DNA from: Trichodesmium sp050015995
Lineage (GTDB): Bacteria > Cyanobacteriota > Cyanobacteriia > Cyanobacteriales > Microcoleaceae
Direction: 5' to 3'
DNA length: 64,000 nucleotides
Assembly: GCF_050015995.1 (NCBI RefSeq)
Contig: NZ_JBNHEP010000085.1
Coordinates: forward strand, 62,001-126,000
Shown: piece after piece, positions 44,105 to 54,580 of the stretch
Numbering within the stretch: the stretch's first letter is position 1
Layout: the number at the start of each line of letters is the position of its first letter
Program-made: the position numbers and the translations under genes
Notes under the pieces: generated by a model
Told to the model about the DNA's origin: nothing
Databases searched by the model: none
Seen by the model: only the letters and a program-made list of their open reading frames with translations

Positions 44105-44902
44105 AATTTATTTATTTAATATATTCATGAGTTTTCAGCTATAAAAACCCTATTTTTGTTACAGGTAAAAAATATATTGGAATTAGGTAAGTAGGTATAA
44201 TAGACATCTCCATAAATTAAGTTTTAGCTTGGGAATTACAAGGATTGAAGATTAATTATCATAGAGGTCTAATAGTTTCCTGATTTTTTCCAATACATGA
44301 ATTTTAGGAGTTATGCAAAAAAAAAACGATTTCTGCAATAAATCCTTATTTTTTTGCTATGTAATTAAGGGTAAAATTTGACGGAACTAAATTTATGTCA
44401 AATTTATTCCGCTCAAGAATTTCCCTGACTTCATTCCAGAAAGTGTCACAAGTAAATATCTTTTTTAAATTTGCTATAAAGGGGATTTTTTCTGACATCA
44501 TTCTACTTCATTAAACTAAGACTAAGGAATGAGAATTTTATTATCTACAAAAGTCGATAGTTAACAGATAATACCAAATCTCAAAAATTTGCTATATATC
44601 CTGAAAAAATATGTTATGTAGTAGGTTGTAGCTGTTAGAAAGTTCAGGAAAAATCCTAAAGTATAAAGTAGTTGTCACGAAGCAACATTAATGGATGATA
44701 AATGGTATAAGCAGACAAAAGGTTTACTCACAATAGAGCATAGGATGTCAACATCACTGTGAAATTTTCCTCTTTCTACAAGTCGGTTTGCTTAATAGAG
44801 TTTCCTAGGCCATCAAAAAAAATTAAATACACACAAATTGTGCAATTTTAAGAGAAAATTGTAACAACAAGCTCAAATATAAATTTATAGGAGAGACGTC
44901 TA
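44105..44902. other. Spacer with small elements
   Basis: Includes the 44201-44271 element, and a 26-bp string at 44524-44549 (starting AAGGAATGAGAATTTTATTA) identical to the 3' end of the broken Uma2 gene near 29420. No gene is supported. Confidence 0.5.
44201..44271. mobile_element. MITE-like element, TAGACATCTCC family (short)
   Basis: A 71-bp copy with left end TAGACATCTCC and right end ATAGAGGTCTA, with no STRR interior. Confidence 0.5.
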
Positions 44903-45412
44903 ATGATATTCCGTCATCGATTACCCAAAATATTAGCCCCAATATTAATCAGCTTATTACTACTAACATCTGCTTGTGGTGGAGCTAAACAACCCAGTCG
45001 TTTCGACCAGGCCCAACAACAAAGCAAAACAGAACGTCCCTCCCAAGCTAAACAAGTATCCGGTGGCAGTCTCAATAAATACTTCCCATCCTCGAGTGGC
45101 GACTATAAACTTAACTATGCTCAAGAGAAAAAAGGCTTTGCTCAAGCAAGTCTTAAAAAAGATGGTAAAGAAGTAGCAGTCATGTCTATCAATGATATCT
45201 CTGCTTCTCCTACTGCTGCCAACAAATTCCAAAATAGCAGCAAAAAAATCGGAGGATATCCAGCAGTTGAACAAGGTAAAACGACTACTGCTGTATTAGT
45301 AGATAATCGTTTTCAGGTAAAAGCTCAATCAAAAGACCCCTCATTTACACCCAGCGATCGCGAAGCATGGCTAAAAAAATTTAATCTGAGTGGTCTATCT
45401 AGTCTCAAATAG
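44903..45412 (+). CDS. Hypothetical lipoprotein
   Basis: The 169-aa protein has a lipoprotein signal with the lipobox TSAC (Cys25), a Gln/Ser/Lys-rich linker and a small globular part (SSGDYKLNYAQEKKGFAQAS; SASPTAANKFQNSSKKIGGY; DREAWLKKFNLSGL). It is probably anchored on the periplasmic or lumenal side. I do not recognise a domain family. A GGAGAG ribosome binding site precedes the ATG. The stop codon overlaps the edge of a repeat (TAGAAAAGAGGG). Confidence 0.75.
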   Translation: MIFRHRLPKILAPILISLLLLTSACGGAKQPSRFDQAQQQSKTERPSQAKQVSGGSLNKYFPSSSGDYKLNYAQEKKGFAQASLKKDGKEVAVMSINDISASPTAANKFQNSSKKIGGYPAVEQGKTTTAVLVDNRFQVKAQSKDPSFTPSDREAWLKKFNLSGLSSLK

Positions 45413-45601
45413 AAAAGAGGGAATAGGGTTCATTAATTAATAATGGATAATGGATAATTACCTCAAGAAAAACCCTAAAGAAATTGAATATCACGAAATC
45501 ATAATTTCTTTTTTTCTCTTGAAATAGAAGGCTTTATAGCAAATTGATTAATTATCCATTGGGAAATAATTGATTTTATTTTTTATTGTTGGAGATGTCT
45601 A
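45411..45601. mobile_element. MITE-like element, TAGACATCTCC family (left end damaged)
   Basis: The right end GGAGATGTCTA is intact. The left side begins TAGAAAAGAGGGAATAGGG, equal to the family start with the ACATCTCCGG segment lost. The interior has TTAATTAATAATGGATAATG repeats. Confidence 0.4.
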
Positions 45602-45927
45602 ATAGAAAAATTCTGCCCCAACACTAAAAAAAAGTCTCTTCCTCCATTAAATTTATAATCTTTAACCAATAAATGGCGTTGGTAAATCAAGAGATGAAAC
45701 TTTAAGAGTAATCTGTTTTTAATACCTCTAAATATTTAATTAGAGTAAGTGATTGGTATCACCCCTAGTAGAAAATCATCCCACCAATTACCAACGCCCA
45801 AGAAATTAGGTCTTAACCCTCCCCTAATTCTAGGGAATCAAAAAGGAAATTTCAGATTTTCTTGCCTCCGGTTTCAGCCAGAGGTACTGATAACTGATAA
45901 CTGATAACTGAAATTAAGGAGCCTCAA

Positions 45928-46818
45928 ATGAGCAAACCAATCTTTGAATTAGTAGATGAACTGCCCTCTGACAATATTACAATTAAAGCTTTACGCGCCC
46001 TAGACTTTGTTGTTCCTGGAGAGTGGGATAACTTGGTAGGATTTGAAAATACTATCCGTACTGTAACAGGGGAAGACGACGAAGACCTAATTCAGCAAAT
46101 AGGCGATCGAGCTGTAATTCTCTTCAATGACAAAGCTCAAGGATATCAACGTGCTTTGTGGTTATACCAAACTGTTAGTGGAGCAGGTCGTGCTTTAGGT
46201 GCAGCTACCCTAGCTAATATGGTTGGAGATAAAATACCTCTGGTCGGAGGTTTGTTAACTAGCCTCACTCCTAAACCAGGAAAAGCCCAAACTATCGATC
46301 TATCTCTAAAAGTAGTTGCAGAATTATTAGGTTTCTGTTCCATCAATGGCATTCCGGGAGATAGTATTGGTGATTTTGTCGGCGCTCTAGGAGATTATAG
46401 TGGAGAATCTTTGATGCGGTTAGCCGCCTTAGTTTGTTTTGATGGTTTAATTCCTTTAGGGCCAGACTTTATAGGTGCCGCCGCTGACTGGATAGAAGGA
46501 CTTTCTCCCTCAGACTTAGAACAAAATGATGGCTTCAGGGAAATGGAAGATGCCATTCCAGGAGATGATAAAGATAGTAAGTTGGGCTTTATTGGGGAAG
46601 CCTTCGGTTCTGTTTCTGGTTGGATGGGAGATTTTGTCAGCGATCGGGGCATTACACCAGAAAACGTGGCCAATAGCTTGCAAAGTTTCGTAGAATTTAG
46701 CGATGATAAATTGGATTATTTAGCTGCATTCCTAGATGTAAGTACCAATTATTATGAACATACAGGAGTTCAAACCCTCGCTCGTCGTTTAATAGAACGA
46801 GCTTATGCAGAAATTTAA
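45928..46818 (+). CDS. Conserved hypothetical protein paired with DUF2996
   Basis: The 296-aa soluble protein has no signal peptide. It is helical with glycine-rich loops (TVSGAGRALGAATLANMVG; DKIPLVGGLLTSLTPKPGK) and an acidic second half. I do not recognise a named domain, but the look is that of a conserved cyanobacterial protein. AAGGAGCC just before the ATG is a good ribosome binding site. The DUF2996 gene starts 14 bp after its stop, so the two form an operon. A TAACTGA repeat tract lies in its leader. Confidence 0.72.
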   Translation: MSKPIFELVDELPSDNITIKALRALDFVVPGEWDNLVGFENTIRTVTGEDDEDLIQQIGDRAVILFNDKAQGYQRALWLYQTVSGAGRALGAATLANMVGDKIPLVGGLLTSLTPKPGKAQTIDLSLKVVAELLGFCSINGIPGDSIGDFVGALGDYSGESLMRLAALVCFDGLIPLGPDFIGAAADWIEGLSPSDLEQNDGFREMEDAIPGDDKDSKLGFIGEAFGSVSGWMGDFVSDRGITPENVANSLQSFVEFSDDKLDYLAAFLDVSTNYYEHTGVQTLARRLIERAYAEI

Positions 46819-46832
46819 GTAAGGAAGCATTT

Positions 46833-47282
46833 ATGGCAGAAGAACAAGAAGCTAAAAAAACTGAAACTAAGCCTGCTGGAGGTAAGGTCAAAAAAGAAAA
46901 GCCCCCCGCTGTAGAAGACAAGCCTTTTGCTGAGTTTTTGCAGCAAGATTATTTGCCAGCTTTACAACAAGCTCTCACTCAGCAAGGTATTGACGATCTC
47001 GATCTAAACCTAGTCAAGCAAAAACTACCTATGATTGGCTTTGGTTCATCTGAAGAATGTTGGCAAGTTGTTGGTAAGTTTAAAAAAGGCCAGCGTCAAT
47101 TCAATGTCTATTTCCCCAAAAAAGATATTAAAGGCCCTAGAGCTTTCTCTTGTGCAGATAATGGAGCTAAACCTGCTACCTTGGAACCTTTTCTAATTGA
47201 TGAGCGTAAAATTACTCTGAACTTATTGGTGTTTGGTGTAATTCAACGTCTGAATGCTCAAAAGTGGCTCAGTTTAAACTAA
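46833..47282 (+). CDS. DUF2996 family protein
   Basis: The 149-aa protein has a charged Lys/Glu-rich N-terminus (about 35 residues), then the DUF2996 core: FAEFLQQDYLPALQQALTQQ, SEECWQVVGKFKKGQRQFN and DERKITLNLLVFGVIQRLNA. The family is found in cyanobacteria and plants; its molecular function is not established. It is the second gene of a two-gene unit and its stop overlaps the convergent hydrolase gene by 4 bp. Confidence 0.85.
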   Translation: MAEEQEAKKTETKPAGGKVKKEKPPAVEDKPFAEFLQQDYLPALQQALTQQGIDDLDLNLVKQKLPMIGFGSSEECWQVVGKFKKGQRQFNVYFPKKDIKGPRAFSCADNGAKPATLEPFLIDERKITLNLLVFGVIQRLNAQKWLSLN

Positions 47283-48106
47283 ATATTTAAGGTAGCAGAT
47301 ACTCTGTGTGTTTCTGCTACCATCAATTTATTTCCCCATTGGCCTCGAATAATTTTGTTAAGGTCTACGTCTGCTTCTAACAAGCAGGCATGGCCACTAT
47401 GGGGAAGAATAACCATTTGAGCTTCGGGCAAATACTTGACTAAAAACTTGGCTTGTGATATTGAAGGAAAAATTCTATCCGCAGCACTAGCAATAACTAA
47501 TACAGGCTTTTTGAAACTTTTTAGTTGATTGTTGTTTACTTGGAATGAGCGCATTAACTCAAATCGCCAGATGGCAGTTTGTTGAGAAACTGACTGCATG
47601 GCCTTCAGCAAGGCCAGGCGTTCATCTCGTTGCATCCGACCCAGAGCCGCTAAAAAGGGCAAAGTTCCTGTTACAGATAACTGATATAAAGAGGTCGGTA
47701 GGTATTGGGTCAGATATGAGCCATATTTGACTAACGGTTGTTGACTGAATGAAGTAGCTGAATTAACTAAAATTAGTTTGTCCAATAATTCAGGAGCATT
47801 GAAGGCAATTTTTAGTGCTAAACATCCTCCAAATGATTCTCCACATAAGTAAATAGGTCTTTTGGGTACTGCTTCTTGTTCAATTGTAATTAAGTTTATT
47901 GTTCTTTCTGATAAGCGATCCCAACTCGATAAATCATTTTGTGGGATGCTGAGACAGCGAATATCAAAAGCAGTTGATAATCTGGAAAGTTGCGATCTTA
48001 GCAATTTACCTGTGCCATCCATTGCAGGTAGGAAAATAAATAGAGGTAATTCCGGTTGGGAGGCAGTTGGCCTTAAGAAACTAATTTTACTACTTGCCAC
48101 TTGCAT
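47279..48106 (-). CDS. Alpha/beta hydrolase
   Basis: The 275-aa alpha/beta hydrolase has nucleophile Ser in LCGESFGGCLALKIA, FIFLPAMDGTGKLLRSQL as the oxyanion region, an acid in ASAADRIFPS and the catalytic His in LPHSGHACLLEADVDLN. Plant phytyl-ester-synthase-like and thioesterase-like cyanobacterial enzymes look similar, so an acyl ester or thioester substrate is possible, but that is inference. The final codons lie inside a hairpin and overlap the convergent DUF2996 stop. Confidence 0.82.
   Translation of the reverse strand: MQVASSKISFLRPTASQPELPLFIFLPAMDGTGKLLRSQLSRLSTAFDIRCLSIPQNDLSSWDRLSERTINLITIEQEAVPKRPIYLCGESFGGCLALKIAFNAPELLDKLILVNSATSFSQQPLVKYGSYLTQYLPTSLYQLSVTGTLPFLAALGRMQRDERLALLKAMQSVSQQTAIWRFELMRSFQVNNNQLKSFKKPVLVIASAADRIFPSISQAKFLVKYLPEAQMVILPHSGHACLLEADVDLNKIIRGQWGNKLMVAETHRVSATLNI
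47291..47321. terminator. Hairpin inside the 3' end of the hydrolase gene, likely terminator for DUF2996
   Basis: GGTAGCAGA and TCTGCTACC form a perfect 9-bp stem with a 13-base loop, 8 bp after the DUF2996 stop. The sequence codes for the last residues of the convergent hydrolase. Confidence 0.55.
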
Positions 48107-49435
48107 GATTGAATACAGATAGAAATTAGTAATGATTGATAAATTAATAACTAATAGTTGAGATATCTCAGCAACTTCTCATTCCGCTTATACTGTGATG
48201 AGATTTTTATGGTTTTGTGATTAACCTAATTATTACTTAATAATTGCTTAATCTTGACTTGCCTAACATGATAATTACCAAATCAAGTTATTTAATTATT
48301 AAATTTGCACAGGAGCAAGAGCAATTTTTTGTTTTAGTTTCTAGAATAAAAATATAAGGCATCAACCAAAAACCAACCAATATTCAAGAACTAAACACAG
48401 CCTTCTGTCAGTAAGTTAGCAATTTCTTGGCTAACATAATTAGTTATATTTTTGACTAAATTTTTAGCCTATTTCTCTTGCTCTTGCTCACGGTGGGAAG
48501 CTCTAATTGAAAAATGGACGGCCAAACATGATATGAGAGAGTCGATCAACTATTATTATCAGGATGCCATCTAGCTTGATTAAACAAAGGTTCTGAAAGG
48601 TAAAAAAAACTTAGTAATTTCAAAGGTATTCTCGAGGAGATTAACTGCTCATTATGAAAAGCTATCAACTACTGGTAATATTGCCTAATATTGCCAGATT
48701 TGATAATGGCGCTCGAAGAGCTAAATGAGCAAATCCTCTTTGAAAATCACCAATAAAATTAGGAGGGGTAAATTTTACGATATGTACAGCTCATTTTGGA
48801 AACACCCCTACAACTAAGTCATAAGTTGTTTTTGTAACTGGGATTTTGATCGACCCTCCAAAAACATTTCGCCTTAAAAGGTGGGGTTTTAGACCCAATC
48901 CTGTTTGATAACACAGGTAGTTGGGTCATATAGTGATGACTGGCAAATAATATGGAACAATTGACGCTGTGAGTAACAAAGAGTCCATAAAACTATGATA
49001 GTTGCTGACAACTAGCACAACTTCTTAAGAAGGAATCGAGTCTCCATGATTAATCAAACCTCTACTACCAATACAATATTATAGTAGCTAAGAAAAACGG
49101 GAAATTAACTGTACCCTATGTGCTTGGCTCCCCATTTTTCCTGCAAGTAGAGATTCAATTATAGACTCTGAATAAATATATATTCTGTAAGAATAATAAC
49201 ATCAAAATACCAATAATTAAAATTTCTTTGAGAAATTCTCAAAGAACAATACAACAGCATTACTGTTAGGGTAGGGGATATTGTTAGCTTAATTAGCAAA
49301 TCATAATCAAGTTAATTTAAGTCAGCAAACAAATAGTTAAGCCAAGTAGTAAATCAAATTAGGTCGATACTACTAGACTCATTATGATTATTACCATTAC
49401 CAGTTCAAATCAAAAGTATTTAATTCTGATTTTCC
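48107..49435. other. Long non-coding spacer upstream of metG, with possible structured RNA
   Basis: About 1.3 kb with no credible frame and few of the repeats that fill other spacers. 48892-48927 can fold: GACCCAATCCTGT pairs with ACAGG..TTGGGTC. GAAATTCTC / GAGAATTTC-like pairs occur near 49230. It could hold an unannotated RNA gene or a long leader. No tRNA-like cloverleaf was recognised. Confidence 0.4.
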
Positions 49436-51040
49436 ATGAAAAACATATATACAACTAAAAATACCTTTGCCATTACAACTCCCCTTTACTACGTCAACGA
49501 TTTACCACATATAGGCAGTGCTTATACCACTATTGCCGCCGATACGGTAGCTCGTTTTCAAAGGCTACAAGGTAAATCAGTGCTGATGATTACTGGTACA
49601 GATGAGCATGGCCAGAAAATTCAAAGAACAGCTCAGAACAAAGGAAGATATCCCCAAGAACACTGTGATTTAGTAGTTACAGGATTTGAATCTCTTTGGC
49701 AAAAACTAAATATTCAGTATGACCGTTTTAGTCGTACTACTGCATCTAACCATGAGCAAATTGTCAAAGAATTTTTCCAAAGAGTTTGGGCTCGAGGCGA
49801 CATCTACTTAAGTCAGCAACAAGGATGGTATTGCGTATCTTGTGAAGAGTTTAAAGAAGAGCGTGAACTTATAGAAGATAAACATTGTGCCATTCATACC
49901 AACCAAAAAGTAGAATGGCGCGATGAGGAAAACTACTTCTTTCGCCTCTCCAAATATCAAAACCAACTACAAGCTTTCTACCAAGAAAGGCCAGAATTTA
50001 TTCAACCTGAAAGCCGTCGGAATGAAGTCTTAAGCTTTGTTAGTCAAGGATTACAAGACTTTTCAATCTCTAGAGTTAATGTGGATTGGGGCTTTCAACT
50101 ACCTGTCGATCCTAATCATACCATATATGTTTGGTTTGATGCTCTATTAGGTTATGTCACAGCCCTTTTAGATCCTGATAGTGAACCCACTCTAGAGAAT
50201 GCTTTATCAAAATGGTGGCCGATTAATCTGCATCTAATTGGGAAAGATATATTACGTTTCCATGCTGTTTATTGGCCAGCAATGCTAATGTCAGCAGATT
50301 TACCTCTGCCTGAGCGTGTATTTGGACATGGATTTTTGACCAAAGACGGCAAGAAGATGGGTAAATCCCTGGGTAATACTTTAGACCCTTTTGAATTAAT
50401 CCAAAAGTATGGCTCCGATGCAGTTCGTTATTATTTTCTCAAAGAAATCGAATTTGGAGTTGATGGTGATTTTAGTGAAACCCGGTTTATCAATGTCCTA
50501 AATGCTGACTTAGCAAACGACTTGGGGAATTTACTAAATCGTACCCTCAAAATGGCTCATAAATACTTTAATGGTCAAATTCCTAATATTAATGGTGAGG
50601 AAATAGAAGTTACTCACCCACTCAAAACAATAGGCATTAGTTTGGGCGAAGAAGTTACTCAAGCTTACGCCTCTTTAGCTTTTAGTCAAGTTTGTGAAGC
50701 CGTATTGGTTTTAGTTAGAACCTGCAATAAATATATAGACGAAACTGCTCCGTGGAGTTTATATAAACAGGGTCAATTAGAAGCCGTAGCAGAAGTGTTA
50801 TATTCTGTTTTGGAGTCTGTTAGATTAGCAGCCTATCTTTTATCGCCGATCATTCCAAATATTAGCAATGCTATCTATCAGCAACTAGGTTTCTCAAATG
50901 ATTTTAACGATAAATCAGTAATTAATAGTTCAGGAACTTTTGTCAAACAAGTAAGTTGGGGCGATCTACCAGGAAATCAAATTCTGGGGCAACCTCAACC
51001 TGTTTTTCAAAGACTAGAACTGACAGAAACTGTTGCTTAA
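49436..51040 (+). CDS. metG: Methionyl-tRNA synthetase
   Basis: The 534-aa class I synthetase attaches methionine to tRNA-Met. HIGS at residues 25-28 and KMGKS (DGKKMGKSLGN, near residue 305) are the ATP-binding signatures. A short zinc-knuckle-type insertion (GWYCVSCEEF, then HCAIH) is present. There is no C-terminal tRNA-binding domain, so it is the short cyanobacterial form. The anticodon-binding helical domain (WSLYKQG, LAAYLLSPIIPN) is intact. A small NYN gene follows 115 bp later. Confidence 0.95.
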   Translation: MKNIYTTKNTFAITTPLYYVNDLPHIGSAYTTIAADTVARFQRLQGKSVLMITGTDEHGQKIQRTAQNKGRYPQEHCDLVVTGFESLWQKLNIQYDRFSRTTASNHEQIVKEFFQRVWARGDIYLSQQQGWYCVSCEEFKEERELIEDKHCAIHTNQKVEWRDEENYFFRLSKYQNQLQAFYQERPEFIQPESRRNEVLSFVSQGLQDFSISRVNVDWGFQLPVDPNHTIYVWFDALLGYVTALLDPDSEPTLENALSKWWPINLHLIGKDILRFHAVYWPAMLMSADLPLPERVFGHGFLTKDGKKMGKSLGNTLDPFELIQKYGSDAVRYYFLKEIEFGVDGDFSETRFINVLNADLANDLGNLLNRTLKMAHKYFNGQIPNINGEEIEVTHPLKTIGISLGEEVTQAYASLAFSQVCEAVLVLVRTCNKYIDETAPWSLYKQGQLEAVAEVLYSVLESVRLAAYLLSPIIPNISNAIYQQLGFSNDFNDKSVINSSGTFVKQVSWGDLPGNQILGQPQPVFQRLELTETVA

Positions 51041-51155
51041 AAAGCTAATTGTACTTTTGTTTTTTTTAATTACATAGCCTGTTTTTTCTCTTACAAATTA
51101 TCTCTGATTAAGAATTAAATTTCTTTATTTCATAAAAAAACTGAGGTTAAAAACA

Positions 51156-51770
51156 ATGTTGAATCATCAACAAATACAAATAGAGTGTAATGAAATATTT
51201 ACACCAGAACAAGTTCTAGAAAATCGTGGCAAAGTAGCTATTTTTATTGATGGGTCTAACTTATTTTATGCTGCTTTGCAGCTAGGAATTGAGATAGATT
51301 ATACGAAACTTCTTTGCCGTCTTACAGGAGGTTCTCGTCTCCTACGTTCCTTTTTCTACACGGGAGTAGATCGTACTAATGAAAAACAGCAAGGGTTTTT
51401 GTTATGGATGCGTCGTAATGGTTATCGAGTCATTTCTAAAGACTTAGTACAATTACCAGATGGATCTAAAAAAGCTAATTTAGATGTAGAAATAGCTGTT
51501 GATATGATGGCTTTAGTAGGCTCTTATGACACTGCTGTATTAGTTAGTGGAGATGGAGATTTAGCTTATGCTGTAGATGCTGTTAGTTATAGAGGTGTTA
51601 GGGTTGAAGTGGTTAGTCTTAGAGCTATGACTAGCGATAGTTTAATTAATGTTTCTGACCGTTATATAGACCTGGAACAAATTAAAGAAGACATTCAAAA
51701 AACTTCAAAATCTCCTAGCTATACCTATCGTCCTCTATCAGCTATAGGCTTGATGGATGAACATGATTAA
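51156..51770 (+). CDS. NYN-domain protein, LabA/DUF88 type
   Basis: The 204-aa PIN-like nuclease-fold protein has FIDGSNLFYAALQLG with the first Asp, KANLDVEIAVDMMAL with further acidic residues, and VLVSGDGDLAYAVDA for the metal-binding Asp pair. LabA-family proteins in cyanobacteria influence circadian gene expression, and others are RNases; which applies here is open. It lies downstream of metG on the same strand and may be co-transcribed. Confidence 0.87.
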   Translation: MLNHQQIQIECNEIFTPEQVLENRGKVAIFIDGSNLFYAALQLGIEIDYTKLLCRLTGGSRLLRSFFYTGVDRTNEKQQGFLLWMRRNGYRVISKDLVQLPDGSKKANLDVEIAVDMMALVGSYDTAVLVSGDGDLAYAVDAVSYRGVRVEVVSLRAMTSDSLINVSDRYIDLEQIKEDIQKTSKSPSYTYRPLSAIGLMDEHD

Positions 51771-53410
51771 GGATAAGATTTGGTCTAATTTAACTTAGAA
51801 AATTTGTCAAATTTTAGAACAATAATTAATTTAAAAGTGGAGTGAATTTTTTTTGAGTTTAGTGAATTAATACCTAGAGCATTTTTCTGTCTAGATTTGA
51901 GAATTAAATTAGAGCAAAAATTAAATATTACTTAACTACAAGGAAAGTTGGAAAAACTGAGCATTATTCAAGTGAAAGCTGGAAAAATTTGTGCTTATGA
52001 TGAAAAACTTTCCTTGAGTCTTTTTTGAATATATAGCATTTATCAAATAGATCATACCAATTCTCAAAAATTTTCCTATAGTTGGAAGCTAGCAAAAATA
52101 ACTTTCCTTCATAACCGAAGTTACTAAATATTCAGTATTTACTCCAACAAATAATATTTAGAAATATAAAACCCTAGTATAGGAAAATTTATGGTAATTG
52201 GTATAAGGTGCAAAAGTTTTGGATTTTTTAGAGTCGGAATTCCTATATACCAAATTCAAAAAAGATATTTACAGTAAAATTAGAATAAAACTGTTAGTAA
52301 ATTTGCTACTGACATGAAGCTATATCAGAAGTTATAGCACTACGCAAATAGGGCACAGACATTTATGCGGATGCGACCCCTCGCTGTTGCACGGCGCATC
52401 TGATAGCTCAAACACCTTTTATGGATTACTTCTGATACCAAATCCGGTTAATTAGTGATTAAAAAAATTTCTTCTCCTAATACCTTCTTTCTCCCTCCTA
52501 ACTCCTGTACATCGCCAATCCGACGGATCCCTTACCTGACTCCTGAGTTCTCCCTAATTATTTTTAACTGTTCATCCGGACATAATATTACTTTTGACTT
52601 GCGCATAGCGCTATACCCCCGAAAGCATAAAAACAATTCCATGACTTAAAATAGCTTATTAAGTCAATTGTGGAGTTGTTTTACTCTGATCTAAGGGACT
52701 TCCAAATAAAAAATTATCCCATTAGCTATGAAAATAAGGGAGTAGGGAGTAGGGAAGAAATTGAAAAAGTAATGGAGTAGGGAGTAACCAGTCAGGATAT
52801 AGTACATAAATAGAGTACAAAAATTGGGATAATTTATTTTCTGTTATTCCCTAAAAGAAGTGTATAAAATGTGTATCTCTTGGCTTCTGACTCTTAGCAA
52901 CCAATACTTTGTAGCAATATTTTTTTAAACTGTTATTAGAGACTGAATGTATCAGTAAATCTAAAAAAGGGAAGGGAATATTTGGGAGCCTAGAATACAC
53001 AACTATTAGCCAGCAGAAGATATTCCTGAAATCTTGACTAAAATATAGCTAGTTTTCTCATAGTGGAGACTTTTCCAATTAGCCATAAATATAAATTAAT
53101 CCCATCGGTTAAAGCCTTAATATTTTGTTGACAAACATTCTCTTATATAAACCGATTTTATATAAGATAAGAGAATGTTTATAATTCTATAATTACTTCA
53201 ATATCCTCACACTCCCCACACTCAACTATATAATAAATATTAAACTGGATTTAATATTATACCTCTGGTAAAAGTCAAAATTAATTTTTTTCTGCCTTTT
53301 TTTAATCCTTTGATATCCTGTTATTTCCCTATTTTTTATTGCCTATTCCCTATTGCCGACTGATACAATAATTATATTGAGAAACACGAGCTGAACATAA
53401 TCGACTTTGT
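51771..53410. other. Repeat-filled spacer
   Basis: Contains the element at 52054-52204, a GATACCAAATCCGGTTAATT half-element at 52434, GGGAGTA short repeats at 52738-52755, and an AACCGATTTTATATAAG/CTTATATAA inverted stretch near 53150-53175. A 64-codon open frame at 52455 is not credible. No gene is supported. Confidence 0.5.
52054..52204. mobile_element. MITE-like element, ATACCAATT family (good inverted ends)
   Basis: Left end ATACCAATTCTCAAAAATTT (then TCCTATA) and right end TATAGGAAAATTTATGGTAA (then TTGGTAT) form a roughly 27-bp imperfect inverted pair around about 100 bp of non-coding sequence. Confidence 0.62.
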
Positions 53411-54580
53411 ATGACAACACACAATAATTCTTTTTCCTATTCAAAAAAATTATCAATCCCTTTATTAATCTTAGTAACTTTACTTCTAGGAATAACAGCT
53501 TGTAATCAACAAGATAAAACTCAAGAAAATATCTCAGAACAACCTATTCCTAATCAAACACCAGAAAGTGATTTAACTTTAAATGACGTTACTCTTGAAG
53601 AAGCATCTGAATCAGGTGAAATGCTATGGAGGGTAAAGTCCAAACAAGCTTCATATGTCAAAGATAAAGAATTAGTGAGAGTAACTAAACCTGAAGGTGA
53701 ATTGTTTCGAGATGGAAAATTAGCCTATAAAATTACTGCATTGCAAGGAGAAGTATATCAAGATGGAAACAAAATTTTACTGATAGAAGAGATAGAAGTA
53801 TATGACATTCAAAATCAAATAACTATCAGAGGACAACAATTAGAATGGTTAACTGAACCAGGAATAATTATTGTTCGCAACAATATAACAGGTATTAACG
53901 AACAGATACAAGCATCAGCTCAAACAGCAAAAATTATTAGTCTAGAAAAAAGAATAGAGTTCTATGGTCAAGTAGTAGCTATGTTTAAAGAACCTGTAAT
54001 GAAAATACAAACAGACCAATTGTTTTGGCAGATAGATCAAAAAAAATTGATTGCTAATCAACCAATAAAAATAGAAGAATTACAAAATAAAAAAGTTATT
54101 GGCAGTGCTTATGGTGATGAATCAGAGTTTAATTTAGAAAGTCAAATAGCTACTCTAAAGAAAAATGTACAGGTGCTCCGAACCAATCCAAAATTACAAA
54201 TAAGTAGTGATTTGATGATTTGGAATATACCACAAAATTTGATTGACTCACCAGGACCAATAACAGTATTAGAACAAGGAGAAAAAGTAGTTTTACAAGC
54301 AAATAAAGGTCAAGGAAATTTTCAGAAAAATACTTTTGTTTTGTCAGGAGATGTCATTGGTGTTGGGCAAGAAAATAAAGCTCAATTAAATAGCGATCGC
54401 CTAACTTGGTATTTGCAAAATCAAACTTTTGAAGCAGAAGGTAATATATTTTATCGTCAAGTTGATCCTCCATTTAATGTTAGAGGTCCTCGGGCAGTAG
54501 GGCAACTCAAAAATGAGACAGTTATTATTCAAGGTGGTAAGAGTAATGTAGTAACAGAAATTATTCCTCCTGGGGAGTAG
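53411..54580 (+). CDS. lptC: LptC-like LPS-export lipoprotein
   Basis: The 389-aa protein has a lipoprotein signal ending in ITAC (Cys31). Two repeated beta-jellyroll-like regions follow, as in cyanobacterial LptC/DUF1239 proteins: LEEASESGEMLWRVKSKQAS and KLAYKITALQGEVYQDGNKI early, LNSDRLTWYLQNQTFEAEGN late. LptC links the inner-membrane LptBFG transporter to the periplasmic LptA bridge that carries lipopolysaccharide outward. It is longer than the proteobacterial protein (about 190 aa), as is usual in cyanobacteria where LptC- and LptA-like parts are joined. No lptBFG genes are adjacent. Confidence 0.85.
   Translation: MTTHNNSFSYSKKLSIPLLILVTLLLGITACNQQDKTQENISEQPIPNQTPESDLTLNDVTLEEASESGEMLWRVKSKQASYVKDKELVRVTKPEGELFRDGKLAYKITALQGEVYQDGNKILLIEEIEVYDIQNQITIRGQQLEWLTEPGIIIVRNNITGINEQIQASAQTAKIISLEKRIEFYGQVVAMFKEPVMKIQTDQLFWQIDQKKLIANQPIKIEELQNKKVIGSAYGDESEFNLESQIATLKKNVQVLRTNPKLQISSDLMIWNIPQNLIDSPGPITVLEQGEKVVLQANKGQGNFQKNTFVLSGDVIGVGQENKAQLNSDRLTWYLQNQTFEAEGNIFYRQVDPPFNVRGPRAVGQLKNETVIIQGGKSNVVTEIIPPGE

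Noticed and set aside
48107..49435. tRNA, tmRNA or RNase P RNA gene
   Set aside because: No T-loop-like GGTTCGA string, tmRNA start or RNase P core was recognised; only a generic hairpin was found.
52455..52649. 64-codon plus-strand frame
   Set aside because: Starts inside a repeat end, has skewed composition and no ribosome binding site.
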